Assembly: GCA_025175895.1 (NCBI GenBank)
Contig: CM045988.1
Location: forward strand, 95,158,960 to 95,222,959
Length of the DNA: 64,000 nt
Direction: 5' to 3'
DNA from: Wurfbainia villosa
Lineage: Eukaryota > Streptophyta > Magnoliopsida > Zingiberales > Zingiberaceae
The notes below the pieces were generated by a model. It saw nothing but the letters and a program-made list of their open reading frames with translations, searched no databases and was not told the DNA's origin. Made by a program: the position numbers and the translations under genes. Below, piece by piece: positions 25,401-38,007 of the stretch. Each line of letters starts with the position of its first letter. Position 1 is the stretch's first letter.

Positions 25401-28400
25401 GCGTACAATATTTGCAAAACAAAAGAGTTTCCTACAGCCAAAATTAATTTTCCACTTCTACAATTAATCCGATGGGAAAAAGTCTAATTAGCTAGATAGT
25501 CAATTCCATAAGAAATTAGATCATTCTTCTTGTTTGGATTTTTGACATTATATTCTGAACTGTTTTCCAATTCGGGGAATAAAGAAAAAATAGAAGCTAG
25601 GAAATGCAGAGTTCTACCACTAAACATGACATCTAAGACATATGATTCACTACCATGTCATCTTATACAGTCAAGCAAATAGCAGAAGTGGACAGTTTTT
25701 AAGCAATGCTAGGGATAGATCACCTACCTTGATGACATCACCTTCTTTTCCAGGTTCTTGTTCACAAGACTCACCCTGCCATCAGAGAATAGAAGACCCA
25801 AGATTAGGAGAGTTCTCAATGAAGTTCACAAGAATTTTCTGGACTAAATTGACTGACATAGGAAGTGAACAGGAAGTAGATAGTGAACAATCAATCAGTG
25901 CAGAAATTTCTAAATCGTGTGTGAGATACAAGCAGAAGTCGCACCTGAAGATGCCAAATCAAAATATGAGAAAATATGTTACTTCTTTGAGCAGCTCTCA
26001 GCAAGTAGCCTTCAACTAATCTCTGCAGAAACCATAGAGACAATAACTTTACATGGAGCAAATTGGCTAGGCCAAGGATTGTAATAAATGAAAGTTCAGT
26101 TAGAAGCTAACCATGCATGTCACATGCTGATGCTAAAACAAATGGGACTAGTGAAAAATAGATATTTGGATGTACACTCACCTCTTCATCATATCTGAGA
26201 GCTTGTACCAGCTGTGGCATAAAAAAAGTCACACGTTCAGGAGGGTAGGACTCTAAAACTCTCATGACATAAGCCATCACTCTGGGATGACCTTTAAATG
26301 GAGGGGTAAAAAAATCAAGAGCCTGAGTGATGGAGCAAGCAGCCCAATGTGGAAGTTGCTGCAGTAACACAGAATTTTCTTCAACTGCCTTTGGAGTAAC
26401 AAAAAATGGTAACGCTTCAGGTATTGTACGAATCTCTAAGATGTGTGTCTGTGAAAACAAATTTAGAGCAAAAAGAAGATAAAATCAGATATATACATAC
26501 AGACAAAAAAGGCATATATGTAATAAGATGCATATAGCAAGAATTGAGGAAAAGAAATAATAGTTGAATCTGTGAAAGTTCTATGAAAACTTGTTGCAAC
26601 TAAAACATTCTATTATCCTATCCTCAAATATAGCTCCAGACATCCATGAAATAAATAAATAAGGCCTAAGATAGGAATTAGTTGTCCCAAAAAATTGGAA
26701 GAAGCATACCTGTACCAACTGAGTTACTTCAGATGCAATATGTGAATTTGTCGGGAATGTCAAATTCAAGCAGAGAGCAATGCGAGGATCTACGGCAAAA
26801 GCAGTTCTTACATGTTCAATCCATTTATCTGACCCAATTTGAGTACGAGATATGTTATCTCTGTAGGAAAAAACATGGCAACAGATAAAAGATAATAGAA
26901 ATTATGCTGCTTAAAAAATGCTAAGGGTGAGAGGATTTTGAAGACCTACTTTTTATTTAGAGGTTGTGCCCAGACTTCCAGCCTATCAGCTTCATGTTGG
27001 CAAAGCATGAGGAGCAGCTGCTTGCGCTTCTCTTTTCCTATAGAATAGTTATCCATATATCCCCAAACAGGATGACATATATCTGTCTGTAAATCATGTG
27101 GAACAGATAATTTAAATCAAGCAATCTAACAAAATGAAAGGTTCAACGCATTAGCAAGTGGAAAATTATTCAAGCTGGGGCAATGAAGGCATTAAAAATG
27201 GCAGGCCTGAATTTTTAGCTAGCACATACCATATTAGTCAATTCAGTATCATGTCCCCTTCCTCTTGTCGACGAATCAATTGCGATACTATCTATTCGTT
27301 CATTTAAAAGATGATGGACGAATAATGAAACAGATTGGGATTCACTCTGAGCATAACTCTTACTATTTGTTTCGTACCATTCAGGCCCATAAGCGAACCA
27401 GCTAAGAGAAGCACTGCAACAATAAAATTAATGTTACCCAATTATACCAAATGAACATATAGCAAAAGGCTTACAAGAATTGTTTATAGAGCCATCATAA
27501 AGAACCAGCCAGAGAATTATAATTTCGGAGCTATTCATTAGATGATATCATATAGTACACCAAGATATTAACATTTGACCAATAGTTCATAACACTAATA
27601 CCAAACTATTAACCCTTGATCCATGGGTCAGACTCATTCACCCAGTATTAACAGTTAGAGAAGGAAGAAAAATCAAGCCACGGTAACTGTAGGTAACTGT
27701 TTTACACCTAAAAGACAGTATTTAGTACCATCAAGTAGAAAAGGATAAGGGCAAAGTAAACAAAAGTCAAGTACATTCATACAAGTTCCATATTCCATCT
27801 GCTTATGCCCCTTGAGGACAAACCTTTTGCATCATGAATCAAGGATTATTTCCAAACCCTCATTATCCAAATGATTTGTTCTAAGAATACATGTGTTTGA
27901 TTTTTTGTTTATCTGCATGGAGATTTCAAGTTTCAATCTAGCTTGTCATATAGTTCAAATTTTTTTGGATAAATTTGGTGTTTCTTTGGGTATAGGCTCT
28001 CAATAGAGAAGAGGTAATTATTATCCTTATGTTAAAATGGATTGAACTGTGGAATGGACAAGCAAAAAACAGGCTAGATCAGACAGAGGCAGATGAGACG
28101 GGTCCTAAAAGGGAGTTTATCTGCTGAAGACCCAGAAAGAGACTATATTGATACTTAAACGCATTTGACTCCACCTCTAAGGTGTGACATTCTGTTTCAA
28201 ACTGCTATTCACAGTCTTCAACAAGCACATTTTTTAATAAAGATCTATTGCATTTCTACAAGAAATAAAAAAATTCTCCTAAAACATAATTCCTTTATTT
28301 ATTAATATACATAATTGTATAGTCTTTGGATTACATAACACAATAGAACTATATTAGAAGAACACGGAAATATATTTACAATTCAACAAGCCATAAGTTT

Positions 28401-31400
28401 CCGTATAGCAAAATTTTCACTTGATCAAGAAAATTTGATCACCTTCTAGTAACCTATTCGTCATTATTATAAAACAATGCAGAGTAAATGCAAACTACTC
28501 ACCGGTAGACTCTGTCCTCTAATAACTGAAGGCCCAACTTAGAGTTCTGCAAATTTTTCTGTGACTGGCATAGACAAAATTTTAGTCCAAGGAGCATCGC
28601 AGTGAAGAACGTGCCAACAGCAGCAGGATGGTGAGAAAATTGTGAAGGAGATTTCATGGTCCCTTGCACCAGTCTGCTTAGGAGTAGAAGTTGCTCAATA
28701 CTGTCATGTCGTACAACCTACCAACAATACAATCACACAACATAAATAAGATTTAAATAAGACAGAAATCACATACACATAGGAAGCTAGATTCTGTAAT
28801 GCATGAAAATACAATGACAATGATGGTTTGAAAACTCATAATACATGGGATGGCATGCTGGGTCCAAACAGTGCAATAGATGAATGGCATGACAACCACA
28901 TGGTGCAAGAGCTGCAATATGATTGTATCGCCTAGTACAGAGTTGTACTTCAGCAATAGCTAGATTTCTTCACTCTTCATTTCTCCTCCAGGGAACTCTT
29001 ATCATCCTATACTCTGAGATCTTAATTTCTTCTATGGACTTAAAAGTTAATATCATTGATCCCACATGGCAACACACCAAACAATTAAAACATAAGCATG
29101 GATGTGTATCCTGCAATTGTGTCACTACTAGGTGCACCAATTTCTTGCCAATGGCTACCCTACATAAACAAATACTCAAGGTTTAAAAAAACAGCATTGA
29201 TCGTTCAAAAATTGTTTGAGAATAAAAGAGCAGGCAATAATGTTGAGTTATGAAGTGCGACGAGATCATCACCAAGCATCCCAACAACCCGTAGCAAGCA
29301 CAAGTTATCAGATGAGATCAAGAAAATTGAGTTAGAAGCAGTTATGTGCATCAAGTGTGAACTACAAGAGAGAATATTGATCCTTCCAAGAATTGTTTGA
29401 GAATAAAAGAGCAGACAACAATGTTGAGTGATGAAAAGCAATGAGATCATCATCAAGCATCCCAAGTCCCAACAACACATAGAAAGCACAAGTTATCAGA
29501 TGAAATCAAGAAAATTGAGTTAGAAGAAGTCATGTGCATCAAGTGTGAACATGTGAACTACAGGAGAGAATATGAGGGCGTGATTCCTAACCTCATCAGT
29601 CAAGGGGGAAAAAACATCGAGTTTCTAACCTCAAACCGGTCGATAAAAAAGCCAAGCCAAAGTCTGTGTGCAATTAGCTCTTCTACTGGATCCTTCTCTG
29701 GTGGTGCTTGAGGTTCGCCAGGAACAAGATGTGGCTGCAATTTTGCAGCAGGACCAGAATATCTCATCTCAGATGCAAACAAACCACGTTTTGTATCTAT
29801 AGTCCACAGCCATGCATCAACAAGCTCTGCAAGGACAAGAGCCCCCAAAGAAGGTGCAGAAACTAGCCATGTCCAGATAAAGATGCCAGTCTCCATGGCA
29901 TCTGGAGTTGAAATGTAAGCAGGACACCAACAAAGGAGGCGTAATAATTGTGAAAATCCTTCCATATTAACTTTAGAATCAGAATCCTGACCATTACCAA
30001 AAAACACAATAGTAAGTGCCATGAAAAAAAAACAATGACTAGGCACAATAATAGAAAAAATGACTTGAGGTTTGGATGATATACCAAGTGTGATAGAAGC
30101 AGTGCGGTAGCCTGGGAACAAGTATCACGAAATAATGTCTTATCGATTGGTAAACCCTTCTCAGCAGCACCTACAAACTGCTGAAGTAGATGAACAAATT
30201 TCGAAAGAAGAATTTCGTTGAATGACTCTTTTTTAAGGTTTAACTGTGGAGATGGCATCCCATTCATAGATTGACCAAGACCAAGTCCCAGACCTACTGC
30301 TGACATGCCCAGACCTCCTATACTATCATATAGCCTTCTCATGCCAGCAATCTCTCCAGCATGGTTGCACTTAACTGTCGCACTAACTACAGCAGTTGAC
30401 AGTACTTCTAGAACAAAACCTTCAGAAAGCTCCTTTTTTGCTCCTGAAGCAGCTGCTGCAGCATATATAACAGAAGGGATATTTGCCGTCCTAATGCCAT
30501 TCCAAGAATCATTCTTCCCTGTACAGATACGTATTTCAGACAAAAGAGACACAACATCTGAGGCATGTTGTGTTCTCTGCAATGCATTTGGCTTGCATAG
30601 GTTTTCCTGACATTGTTATCATGAAACATAAATATTTATAATAATAAACTGTATAAAAGTCACTAAGGAACAAGAAGATTCAGTAGGAAAAAAATTGAAC
30701 GAAAAAGGTCAGTAATAAATTGGTCTGCACAATAAACATCAATCACAATGAAGTTGATGATAGTTTCAATTATTTTAAGGTCCATCCTACAATCTCCAAT
30801 TATTTAGCATAGAGAAAAAATTTAAGCGTGTTGTTATTCTCCTAATGCCTCAAGGTCTACAAACTTAAAGTTCCTCGGAAACATAACAGTTCCACTTTGA
30901 GAATCAATTGCATACATCCTAACTTAACATCTACAAGGAAAAGTGTAGTGCTAACAATGCATTTGGAATATAACTATCATTGTAAAATTCAGTAGCAGCA
31001 TTCAATTTCAATTTCTTTTATTTAATCTTTTAACAGCACATATACATCTATCAAGGTTCCAATAATCAGTTCTTGAGAAAACCTGTAAAAGCCCCTGGGT
31101 AGTGCAGGGAGCAAAAGAAAGAGCAGTAGTAATCCATTCTCGAGCCGTCTTTTGGTACAAAGAACGAACTGTGGCAACCCAAGCTGGATCGTGAACATGA
31201 ATAGATGGTAATTCATTATGACCTGAAAAGAGAAGCGAGTCCAAGCACAAAGAGTTCCACAATACCTGCAGAAAATATAACCAACCCTCCAGATAAAAAA
31301 AACACAAGAGATGGACATATTTTATCTAACCGTTTAGAAGAAAACACAAACCTGGGGAAATTTTTCCTTCAACTGAGTTAATAAATTAACACTGATATCA

Positions 31401-34400
31401 CGGACATGCTCATCCCTTTGTGACAAATTTTTTATAAGATAGCACGTGTGACTAGAAAGAACTGATTCTCTTGTTTCAGCTTCTTTTCCAATATCAGATA
31501 TTCTTTCCTCCTGAATAAGCAATAAAGTAGATCCAAGAATTGCCACCATTTCATCAGGAAATTCAAAGTGAGCAACCCTCAAGGAAGGTAGCCATGCAAA
31601 CATTCAAACAATAGAATTGTACCGGCATAATGACAGTTCCCACAACAAAAATGAAAGCTAGCAATTGGCTGGAACATAAAAGTTTGGTTACAAGTTTGCA
31701 ACAAAAGAAGTTGGAGGATGGTAATAAATGTTCCAAAAGAGATTCACAAATAGTGTTCAAAGACTTCCCTCAATCGTCACCAATATCTAGTGAACCATGT
31801 ACACATAGTGAACTTTTCCTCACACTTTCATTTTCCAATGACCAGAGTATATCTCTAAAACACTAGGGAGCAATCAATGAAAAAAAAAAAGTTTACAATG
31901 CAAATATGTATCTGAGTATCTAATTTGACAAAAGGATTATAGTAGGTGCACTGGCTTAGAGGGGCACATCTAGAGAAACAAATTTCAAAAGTTTATGCAA
32001 ATTCAGATACATTTGTAACTAGGAAAAACCAGGTGACATAAATAATATGAGGGAAAAACATTTTGACAAAATTATGAACAAATAGCAGAAAAGCAAATCT
32101 CATAAAATGAAGCAGAGGCTTACCAGCCATGAAACTGCTGCTTCAAAAGCCCTATGCACTATTGCAGTCAAGCATTGAGATACAGCTGGCATCAAGTTGG
32201 CCGTAAGCAGATACTCAAACACACAGATAAAGGCACTTCTTAGTGTAGGCGATGAGGAATCAGTGTCAATTACACCACCATTACATCGAAACCGTATTAT
32301 CTCCAAAAAAGTAACTGCAAGAAGGTATGTTGCCTTAACACCTGTAATTCAAAGAAGAAAACCATATTGTATTAGTTAAGATTTAACAAACAACAAGCAC
32401 CTTTGAACAAGGATAATGTTGAATAAGCTAGCTTTAAACAGAACAGGAACAGTTTGGGCAAAAAAGAATATGGAAAAACTTACGAAATACAAGAGGAATG
32501 GAAAAGAGTAAAATTAGAACATTATAACATAAAATTTGGCTTGAACCTGAAATTGTGTTCATTGCTGCTACCTCTACACGTCCTCCTAATGCAGCAGAAA
32601 GAGCAGCTCGCTGACCAACAGCATCTTTCTCATTACCACTGCCACGTCGACTTCCTGGGTTGTGAAGTGCATTTAGCTCTAATTCATCTTCAAGCCATTT
32701 CACTGAATTAACAACCTGTAATCAAAATAAAATAAGATCATGAAAAGATCTGAAACACATATCATATGACGGTCCAAAATAACAAAGAAGACTTGCTGAT
32801 AAGCAATCTGGTAATACATAACCAAGACACTTCATAGGTTGTAAATATAAGTTGATAACTTGGTTAATAAATTTTTAAAAAATATGAGACCAAATGATTT
32901 AAATTAACTCACAAATGTTACAAGGAGAGTTAAACAGGAACAAAGAAAGTCATACTCTACATGTATTAAAACTCATTTAAATGATCTAGGTATCAGCAAG
33001 AATTAAAGATTACAAAAGCTTAATGGCAAGAAAAGCCCCATATAGTGACCCAAATATTGAGACTTAGGATAAGTGGTCAAGTTGTATACTTGTCTTTTTT
33101 GTAATCCGCATGCCATTCAGAGCTCAGACTTTTCTCATTACAAGACTCAACCTCAAATCATATGGGATAGGTCAACAAAAAAGCTGTTGTTAACCTCCAA
33201 AACATCGAAGATCGGCTGCAAATGATCAAAGGGGAATCTCCCTAGTAATATTGGAAAGGCCAGCAACTAAGCAAGCATCAATGTATTCATTTTTCAAGGT
33301 AAAGATAAGGATGCTGGGCATATGTACCATAGGAACCTTTATCGATATCATGACAAATTTTAAAGGTATCATATGTCATAGGTAAAATTATTAATCAGTA
33401 GAATAGAATTTTTGTTAGCATGAATATCTAAATATTTTATTTCAATGATAAATATAATTTTACAGTATCCCAAATTCTTTCATTGTCTCACCAGCGGAGG
33501 TGTTCCTTTTGCAATTCGCTGAACAGAAATGGACCATTCCTCATTCCACATATAAGGCCCAGCTACAGCTTGAAGTGCTATGGCACTACTGCTTCCTTGA
33601 GCACTCAATGATGTTGATACTGGCTTCGATGAGATCTGAGTCTGTTGAATCGGAGGAGCTAAACCAAACAAAACAATGTAGAACCATAGATTTCGGAAAA
33701 GTTTTAATAGAGAAGGCTCAACACTGGCCACAGGATCAAAATCAGTACAAATTTCTGCAACTGCAGGAAGTAAAGGCCCCATGAAATCAGCACCACTCCT
33801 AAAAATACATAACAACAGCTGTCAGGGAACAAAATAATCAAACACAAGATAACACCTTAACATCTACCCAAAACTAGGAAGGTTCTGAAGAATGGTGTGA
33901 TCTACTACTGACATTCCAAAGCCAGTGTTCAACATTATGCATTATCCAAGCAAATCAGCTACGGAACAAGTTTCCACAATCAAGTGACTAGCTATTGCAT
34001 TAAGGCTCCAATAGACAAGGAATGCAGAATATTGTGTAGGGTCAGCATTACCTTCCACTTTTTGATTCAGCAGCTAGGCCCACATCAGAGCATAAACACA
34101 AAAGCCTATGGCGGTAGTCAGATCTGAGTTTTGAGCTGGTGAGGCGAGAAGAAATCAAAAAAAATCCTGAAGGAAGTGTCTAGAATACATTTGAAGCAGT
34201 TAGAAAAATTAACAAATTATAATTTGCAGGTCACACGAATATGAAATCCAAAGAAACAACAAAACAGACCTCTATTCGCTCTGTAGTAGCTTCTGGAGGA
34301 AGTGTTTTGTTTTCATCCAGTCCAAAATTCTTGAGTTTATCCAAATAGCTTCTAGTCATCAGAACTACAGTCTCACGATAGGATTTCTCAAAACCTAAAC

Positions 34401-37132
34401 AAGCCATGCGAGATACTGCATCTAGTAGCTGAAATATTTGTGAAACACAGGTGAGCTTGTTTGCCATAATATGAATGACAAGAAGTATAGAAGCAACCAA
34501 TGTTTAGAGCAAATATTACAGGAAAACCCAGTTATGATCAAACTGCCTAGCATAGACATTGTTAGGAGACAAGATTTCGTACTCTTAGACGTAATAAACT
34601 TGGAGTACAAGCATCACCCTCTTCGAGATTCTCAATAAAGAGAGGCAGTATCATGTCAACAATTTCCCACTTATTCAATAATGAGCTCAAGTCAGCGAGA
34701 AGACAAATAAGATTGAGTTGCACTGTAGGAACTGTTTGTTTTTCTTTACCATCCTGCAACAGACAAAGACTACAGATGGTAATCCTGTTTAAATTCACCA
34801 ATTAAAGAAAAGTTCTGATGATAATAAAATAAGAAACCAATGTCATATAGAAGCTCAACAATGAAATTGTAACTATAAACCAATGTCATATAGAAGCTCA
34901 ACAATGAAATTGTAACTATACAAACTCAAACATTAGAGTACAGACTAATGCACAGTTCTATCTTCCACTAGGGGCACGAAAACTGTTGGGAACTTCATCC
35001 ATTTCAACTAATATCTAGGTTCATTAAAAATATGATAGATGGAATTTAACATTTTTAAGCAATTCTCAAAAGCAAGTTAGTCAAATAATGCAGGAGGGAA
35101 AAAATGTAACATATTACAATATTCTAGATGGAAAAACACTTCTCTTGGGTAAGGAGAGGACTTAAACCTGCTCCTCATAGTCATTCCTTTCACGGATACA
35201 TGAAGCTAAACCCATAAGAAAAGTGTCAACAAGAGCCCTATCTTTGCTCCATCCAAACTCAATTATTTCACAGCATAGCTTAGTAACTGTCTCAAACATA
35301 GCTCCACGATTATTTCCTAGCATATCAGCCTGTGAGTAGCAAACAGCAAAAGCTAATAATATATTTCAGAACATACTGTAGTTGAAGAACAGAAATACCC
35401 ACATACAAGATTAAGATAGAAGTGAACCTGAGCACAAGTCGTCAGAACAAGCGGCTTTAGGGGAATGAGCAACACTCTCAAAAGCTGGCCACCACGGGAC
35501 ACAGCAATTTGACTAATTCCACTGAGCAATGTGCTAAAAAGTTCCTCGCATACTTTTAATTTCCTCCATAAAGAGAGTAAACAAGCTTCAGCAGCATCCA
35601 GGAGTAAAGCAAGTGTTCTACGCAATAAATCCTTGGAGGACTTCCCATCTGAATCTAGAGAGATTAGGCTCTTAACATGCACTAGTATCGCTGCTTGACA
35701 ACAAGACAATTTTGTGATTATTCTAGCTTTCAGTTGTGGCCCTTGCTCCCTCCATTCACGTTTGCGAACCTGAAGAGGGATATTCGACAAATAACTTCAG
35801 GAAAACTAATAAGAAAAACCCTTATGCAAACTGCATATAGTTTGTAACAGACAAACCATGAACTGCTTTAGATAGTAGTTAATTTTCATAAGTCAACAAT
35901 TTGATTTTTTTCGTACCGTAATGTACATCTGGTATGCACTTACATATAAGATGGTCAAGGGTAAGCCCTGGTCCAAAATGATGTAAATTTCATAGATATA
36001 AATGCCCTACTGTATATTGAAATATCAAGTATGGCACAGAAAGATAACAAAACTAAGTTTATGGTGTCTCCAATATATGAAATATCGCAGCACATAAGGG
36101 GCATTATGAATTAAAGGTGCAGCATAAATGTGTCTTAACGCAAAAGAAATTCACCTTGAGAAATACAGGCAAAGATTTGATCTGCTGCGTAGCCACCTTC
36201 CTGACCTGCTCCAATTGGTCAGATTTAACGGCCCCAGTTCTATCTAGCACCTGACCAAACAACCTGAAGGCAATTTCCTGTTTCTCTAAGCTCTCCAAGG
36301 ACTCTTCCTCGAATGTCACCACCACTTGCCTAGTTGCACCTGACCCGTCTTTGGAAACAGATTGATCTGCAATACTCCGAACAATGCCATCAGAGCTCTC
36401 ATTCCCCCTTGACATAGTGGAGGATACCTCGCTCGCTGCATCGTCAGCAATCTCCCTATCATTATCTTTCGACTTCCCCTTCGTTGGAGTGCTCTGCACG
36501 GATGAGCTCCACGACGACGAGTTCTCGGAGAGTGACAAATTGGATGCGGCCTCGGAAGTCCCGGGGGAGGCGAACTGGTCGAGGAGGCACCCGACGAGCT
36601 GCTCCGAGTCAGAGGGGCCGATCGTGGGGCATCTCCTGGAGACGGCAGAGAGAAAGGCACGGGCGATGGCAGGGTCGCCATTTCCTCCGCCGTTGAGGAT
36701 GGAGACGGCGGTGACGACGGTCGAGCCGAAGAAGCCCGATAATTCAGCAGCTAATTCCGAAGAGAGCTCAGCCGCCTGGGCGGCGTACTGGATGAGGTCA
36801 GAGAAGAAGAGGGAGATCTGGTCGAGGGGGAACGCCTGGGGCCAGAAGGAGGATCGTAGGGCAGAAGCTGGGATGGCTCGGAGGAAATCGAGGAGGGGAG
36901 CGCGGGCGGATGCTGGGGCCGTAGGGCAGCGGGAGAGGAAGCGGGAGATCCCGACGAGGGCGTGCAGCTGGGATCGGGAGGCGCGAGGAAGAGCAACAGG
37001 GGAGGCGGCGGTGCCGTTGTCAGTGAGGCGGTGGGCGGAGGAAGGGCAGCGGGAGCAGATCCAGGCGAGCTTGTCCGCGAAGATCTCGGGGTTCTGCGCG
37101 ATGAGGTCGCAAAGCTCTATGAGGGCCTCCAT
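16416..37132 (-). CDS. PI4KA1: Phosphatidylinositol 4-kinase alpha 1 (type III PI4K), 26 recognised exons
   Basis: Phosphorylates phosphatidylinositol at the 4 position; in plants this enzyme supplies plasma-membrane PI4P. Exons: 37132-36155, 35769-35428, 35329-35168, 34753-34583, 34428-34270, 34179-34052, 33798-33492, 32715-32547, 32341-32124, 31577-31352, 31265-31083, 30606-30085, 29986-29630, 28717-28503, 27413-27230, 27086-26950, 26860-26710, 26448-26182, 26022-25945, 25775-25728, 22775-22603, 22496-22301, 19187-19047, 17588-17380, 17307-17146, 16674-16416. All phases agree except between 32124 and 31577, where one exon is missing or damaged. The sum is about 2,047 codons; the family is near 2,030. 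The start MEALIELCDLIAQNPEIF and the alpha-solenoid N-terminal half match plant PI4K alpha. The kinase domain shows the catalytic loop DRHNGNLLFD (17.4 kb), the metal-binding IDFGF (17.3 kb) and a C-terminus ending YLQQGIEK. Introns at 19.2-22.3 and 22.8-25.7 kb are unusually long. Confidence 0.95.
18055..18525. mobile_element. Candidate non-autonomous inverted-repeat element (MITE-like)
   Basis: In the PI4K intron 17589-19046. The left end, CCTGAGCTGGGCATGACA (18073-18090), has a loose inverted partner at the right end, whose reverse complement includes CCTAACCTGGCATGACATAA. Both ends are GC-richer than the very AT-rich core at 18230-18410. Target duplication is not clear. The hAT-like label is a guess. 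Confidence 0.4.
18819..18868 (-). mobile_element. RTE-type LINE 3' tail fragment
   Basis: Seven ACA-type triplets (CAACAACAACAACAACAAC) are followed by AAAATCTTATTCCACTAGG and TGGGGTCGACTATATGGATC. On the minus strand this reads as the common plant RTE 3' end with a TTG repeat tail. Only the tail is present, a 5'-truncated insertion. A related word, CCCCAAATAGTTGGGACA, occurs at 19340-19357. Confidence 0.6.
19188..22300. other. 3.1-kb PI4K intron
   Basis: No coding exon found. It contains an element-like stretch with GGAATGGAATGG words (about 20655-20720), the cryptic pyrimidine repeat at 20830-21200 and AT-rich filler. Small open frames here have no recognisable domains. Confidence 0.6.
20830..21200. 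repeat. Cryptic pyrimidine-rich repeat
   Basis: Degenerate words such as TTCAATCTACTTCATC, CACTCAATCTATTTGACC and GGTCAACTCAAACG recur at irregular short spacing. In composition and word content it resembles the reverse complement of 4310-4800, so both may be copies of one dispersed repeat. Confidence 0.4.
22776..25727. other. 2.95-kb PI4K intron
   Basis: Separates the exon ending at 25728 from the first clear kinase-domain exon (22775). It contains a truncated Au SINE at 23632-23786 and a GC-richer insertion-like block at about 24880-25190 (CGTGCCTGGTGCCGGCGTC and similar). No exon was recognised. Confidence 0.6.
23632..23786 (-). mobile_element. Diverged Au SINE copy
   Basis: AAAGGGCAGCCTAGTACACG, then CTCCCACCAATGCAAGATTC, and then a B-box relic, CAATTCGAACCC. 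This is the antisense of an Au body and tail. It has lost sequence at the tRNA-like end, and I see no clean target duplication. Confidence 0.65.
29195..29570. repeat. Tandem duplication, about 180-bp unit, two copies
   Basis: In the PI4K intron 28718-29629. Copy one starts at about 29195 and copy two at about 29376. Both share ATTGTTTGAGAATAAAAGAG, CACAAGTTATCAGATGA, AATCAAGAAAATTGAGTTAG and TGTGCATCAAGTGTGAAC in the same order. The second copy has small insertions and several substitutions, so the duplication is not very recent. Confidence 0.85.
31578..32123 (-). other. Unresolved PI4K segment with a candidate exon carrying an in-frame TGA
   Basis: Exon 32341-32124 ends in phase 0, while the next clear exon (31577) needs phase 2. 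Between them, after an acceptor CTCCCTAG, the minus strand from 31862 reads in phase 0 as CFRDILWSLENES, then VRKSSLCVHGSLDIGDD, then TGA (about 31772), then GKSLNTICESLLEHLLPSS. This looks like solenoid protein on both sides of the stop. No GT donor after it gives the needed phase. It may be a damaged exon, a sequence error, or chance coding-like DNA. Confidence 0.45.
34834..34919. repeat. 43-bp tandem duplication
   Basis: AAACCAATGTCATATAGAAG followed by CTCAACAATGAAATTGTAAC occurs twice back to back with essentially no differences. It lies in the PI4K intron 34754-35167, so it has no coding effect. It looks recent. Confidence 0.9.
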
Positions 37133-37330
37133 GGCGAAATGTGGGATCGCACGAGGAGCGACCGCGGATTAAATCTCCTCCCCCTGCGAGAAACGAGGGA
37201 GGAGAAGACGGAGGAGGGGAAGGCGGAGAGCGATCAAACCCTGGTCCTCTTATTTTTCGCTGCTGCTGGATGCGGTGCGAGGGCGGTTTCAAATCAACAC
37301 GTAGGATTGCTTGCGGGTCCACACAAATAT
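37133..37330 (-). promoter_or_regulatory. PI4K alpha 5' UTR and proximal promoter
   Basis: A GC-rich leader upstream of the ATG at 37132, with purine-rich GGAGGAG runs on the plus strand (CTCCTCC on the transcript). An ACGTG core lies near 37300. Long open frames on the opposite strand across the first exon are shadows of its GC-rich codons. Confidence 0.5.
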
Positions 37331-37479
37331 TGACTCGTGATTATTGGATTAGAAATAAAAAGGTCTGGGACCCACTAGGTAGGCCACTTCACTGCTTCGT
37401 TTTCTCAAAGGACAGATCCCAATTTGGACGAGGAAACACACTGATTTATCTGTAATCGTATTATTTTTTTTTTCTATGA

Positions 37480-37925
37480 AATTTATGGGGTGTTTGGTAG
37501 AGAGAAAATTTTTTATTTTTTATTTTTATTTTTTGAGAAAATGAAAAAACGTTTTTCATCTTTGTTTTCTAAGAGAGAATTTTTTAAAAACTTATTTTCT
37601 ATTTTCCAAAAAATATAAAATGAAAGGGCTAACAACCCTTAGTTTTTCTCGTCCAATTTCGTTGTTGCATCGAAGAAAATTGTTTTCGTAAATTTTGAAA
37701 ACTCATGATAAAATACTAATAGCGAAATTATGACTCTAATATAAAACTCAATCTCTCATTGCTTGGCAGATAATAAGAGCATAATTTTTATTTAAAACAG
37801 GAGATAAAAAGTGAAGTATATATTTTTATTTTTCCCATTGACTTAATTTTTATGTTATAAAAAAAATAGAAAAAAGAAAAACTATTTTGATATATTTTTT
37901 TCTTCCTCGTGGGAAATAGAAATAT
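37480..37925. repeat. AT-rich repeat beginning GGGGTGTTTGGTAGAG
   Basis: GGGGTGTTTGGTAGAGAG opens a T/A-rich block with TTTTCTAGAAAA-like inverted words. The same kind of sequence recurs at about 40250-40400 (TAGTGTTTGGTAGG) and, in reverse, at 63600-63892 (CCAAACGTCC). Termini of the form GTGTTTGGT are common on plant non-autonomous DNA elements. Confidence 0.4.
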
Positions 37926-38007
37926 TAAAAATAAATATCTTTCAATCTGAAGTTTTAACGTGACGTTGACGTCACATTAATTTTTTAATAATTGTCAAAA
38001 GAGAATT

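Noticed and set aside
29195..29570. Short direct repeats considered as a CRISPR-like array
   Set aside because: Only two 180-bp copies in a plant intron; a simple tandem duplication.
36384..37172. Long plus-strand open frame (262 codons) over the PI4K first exon
   Set aside because: It is the GC-rich antisense shadow of a well-supported coding exon and shows no domain.
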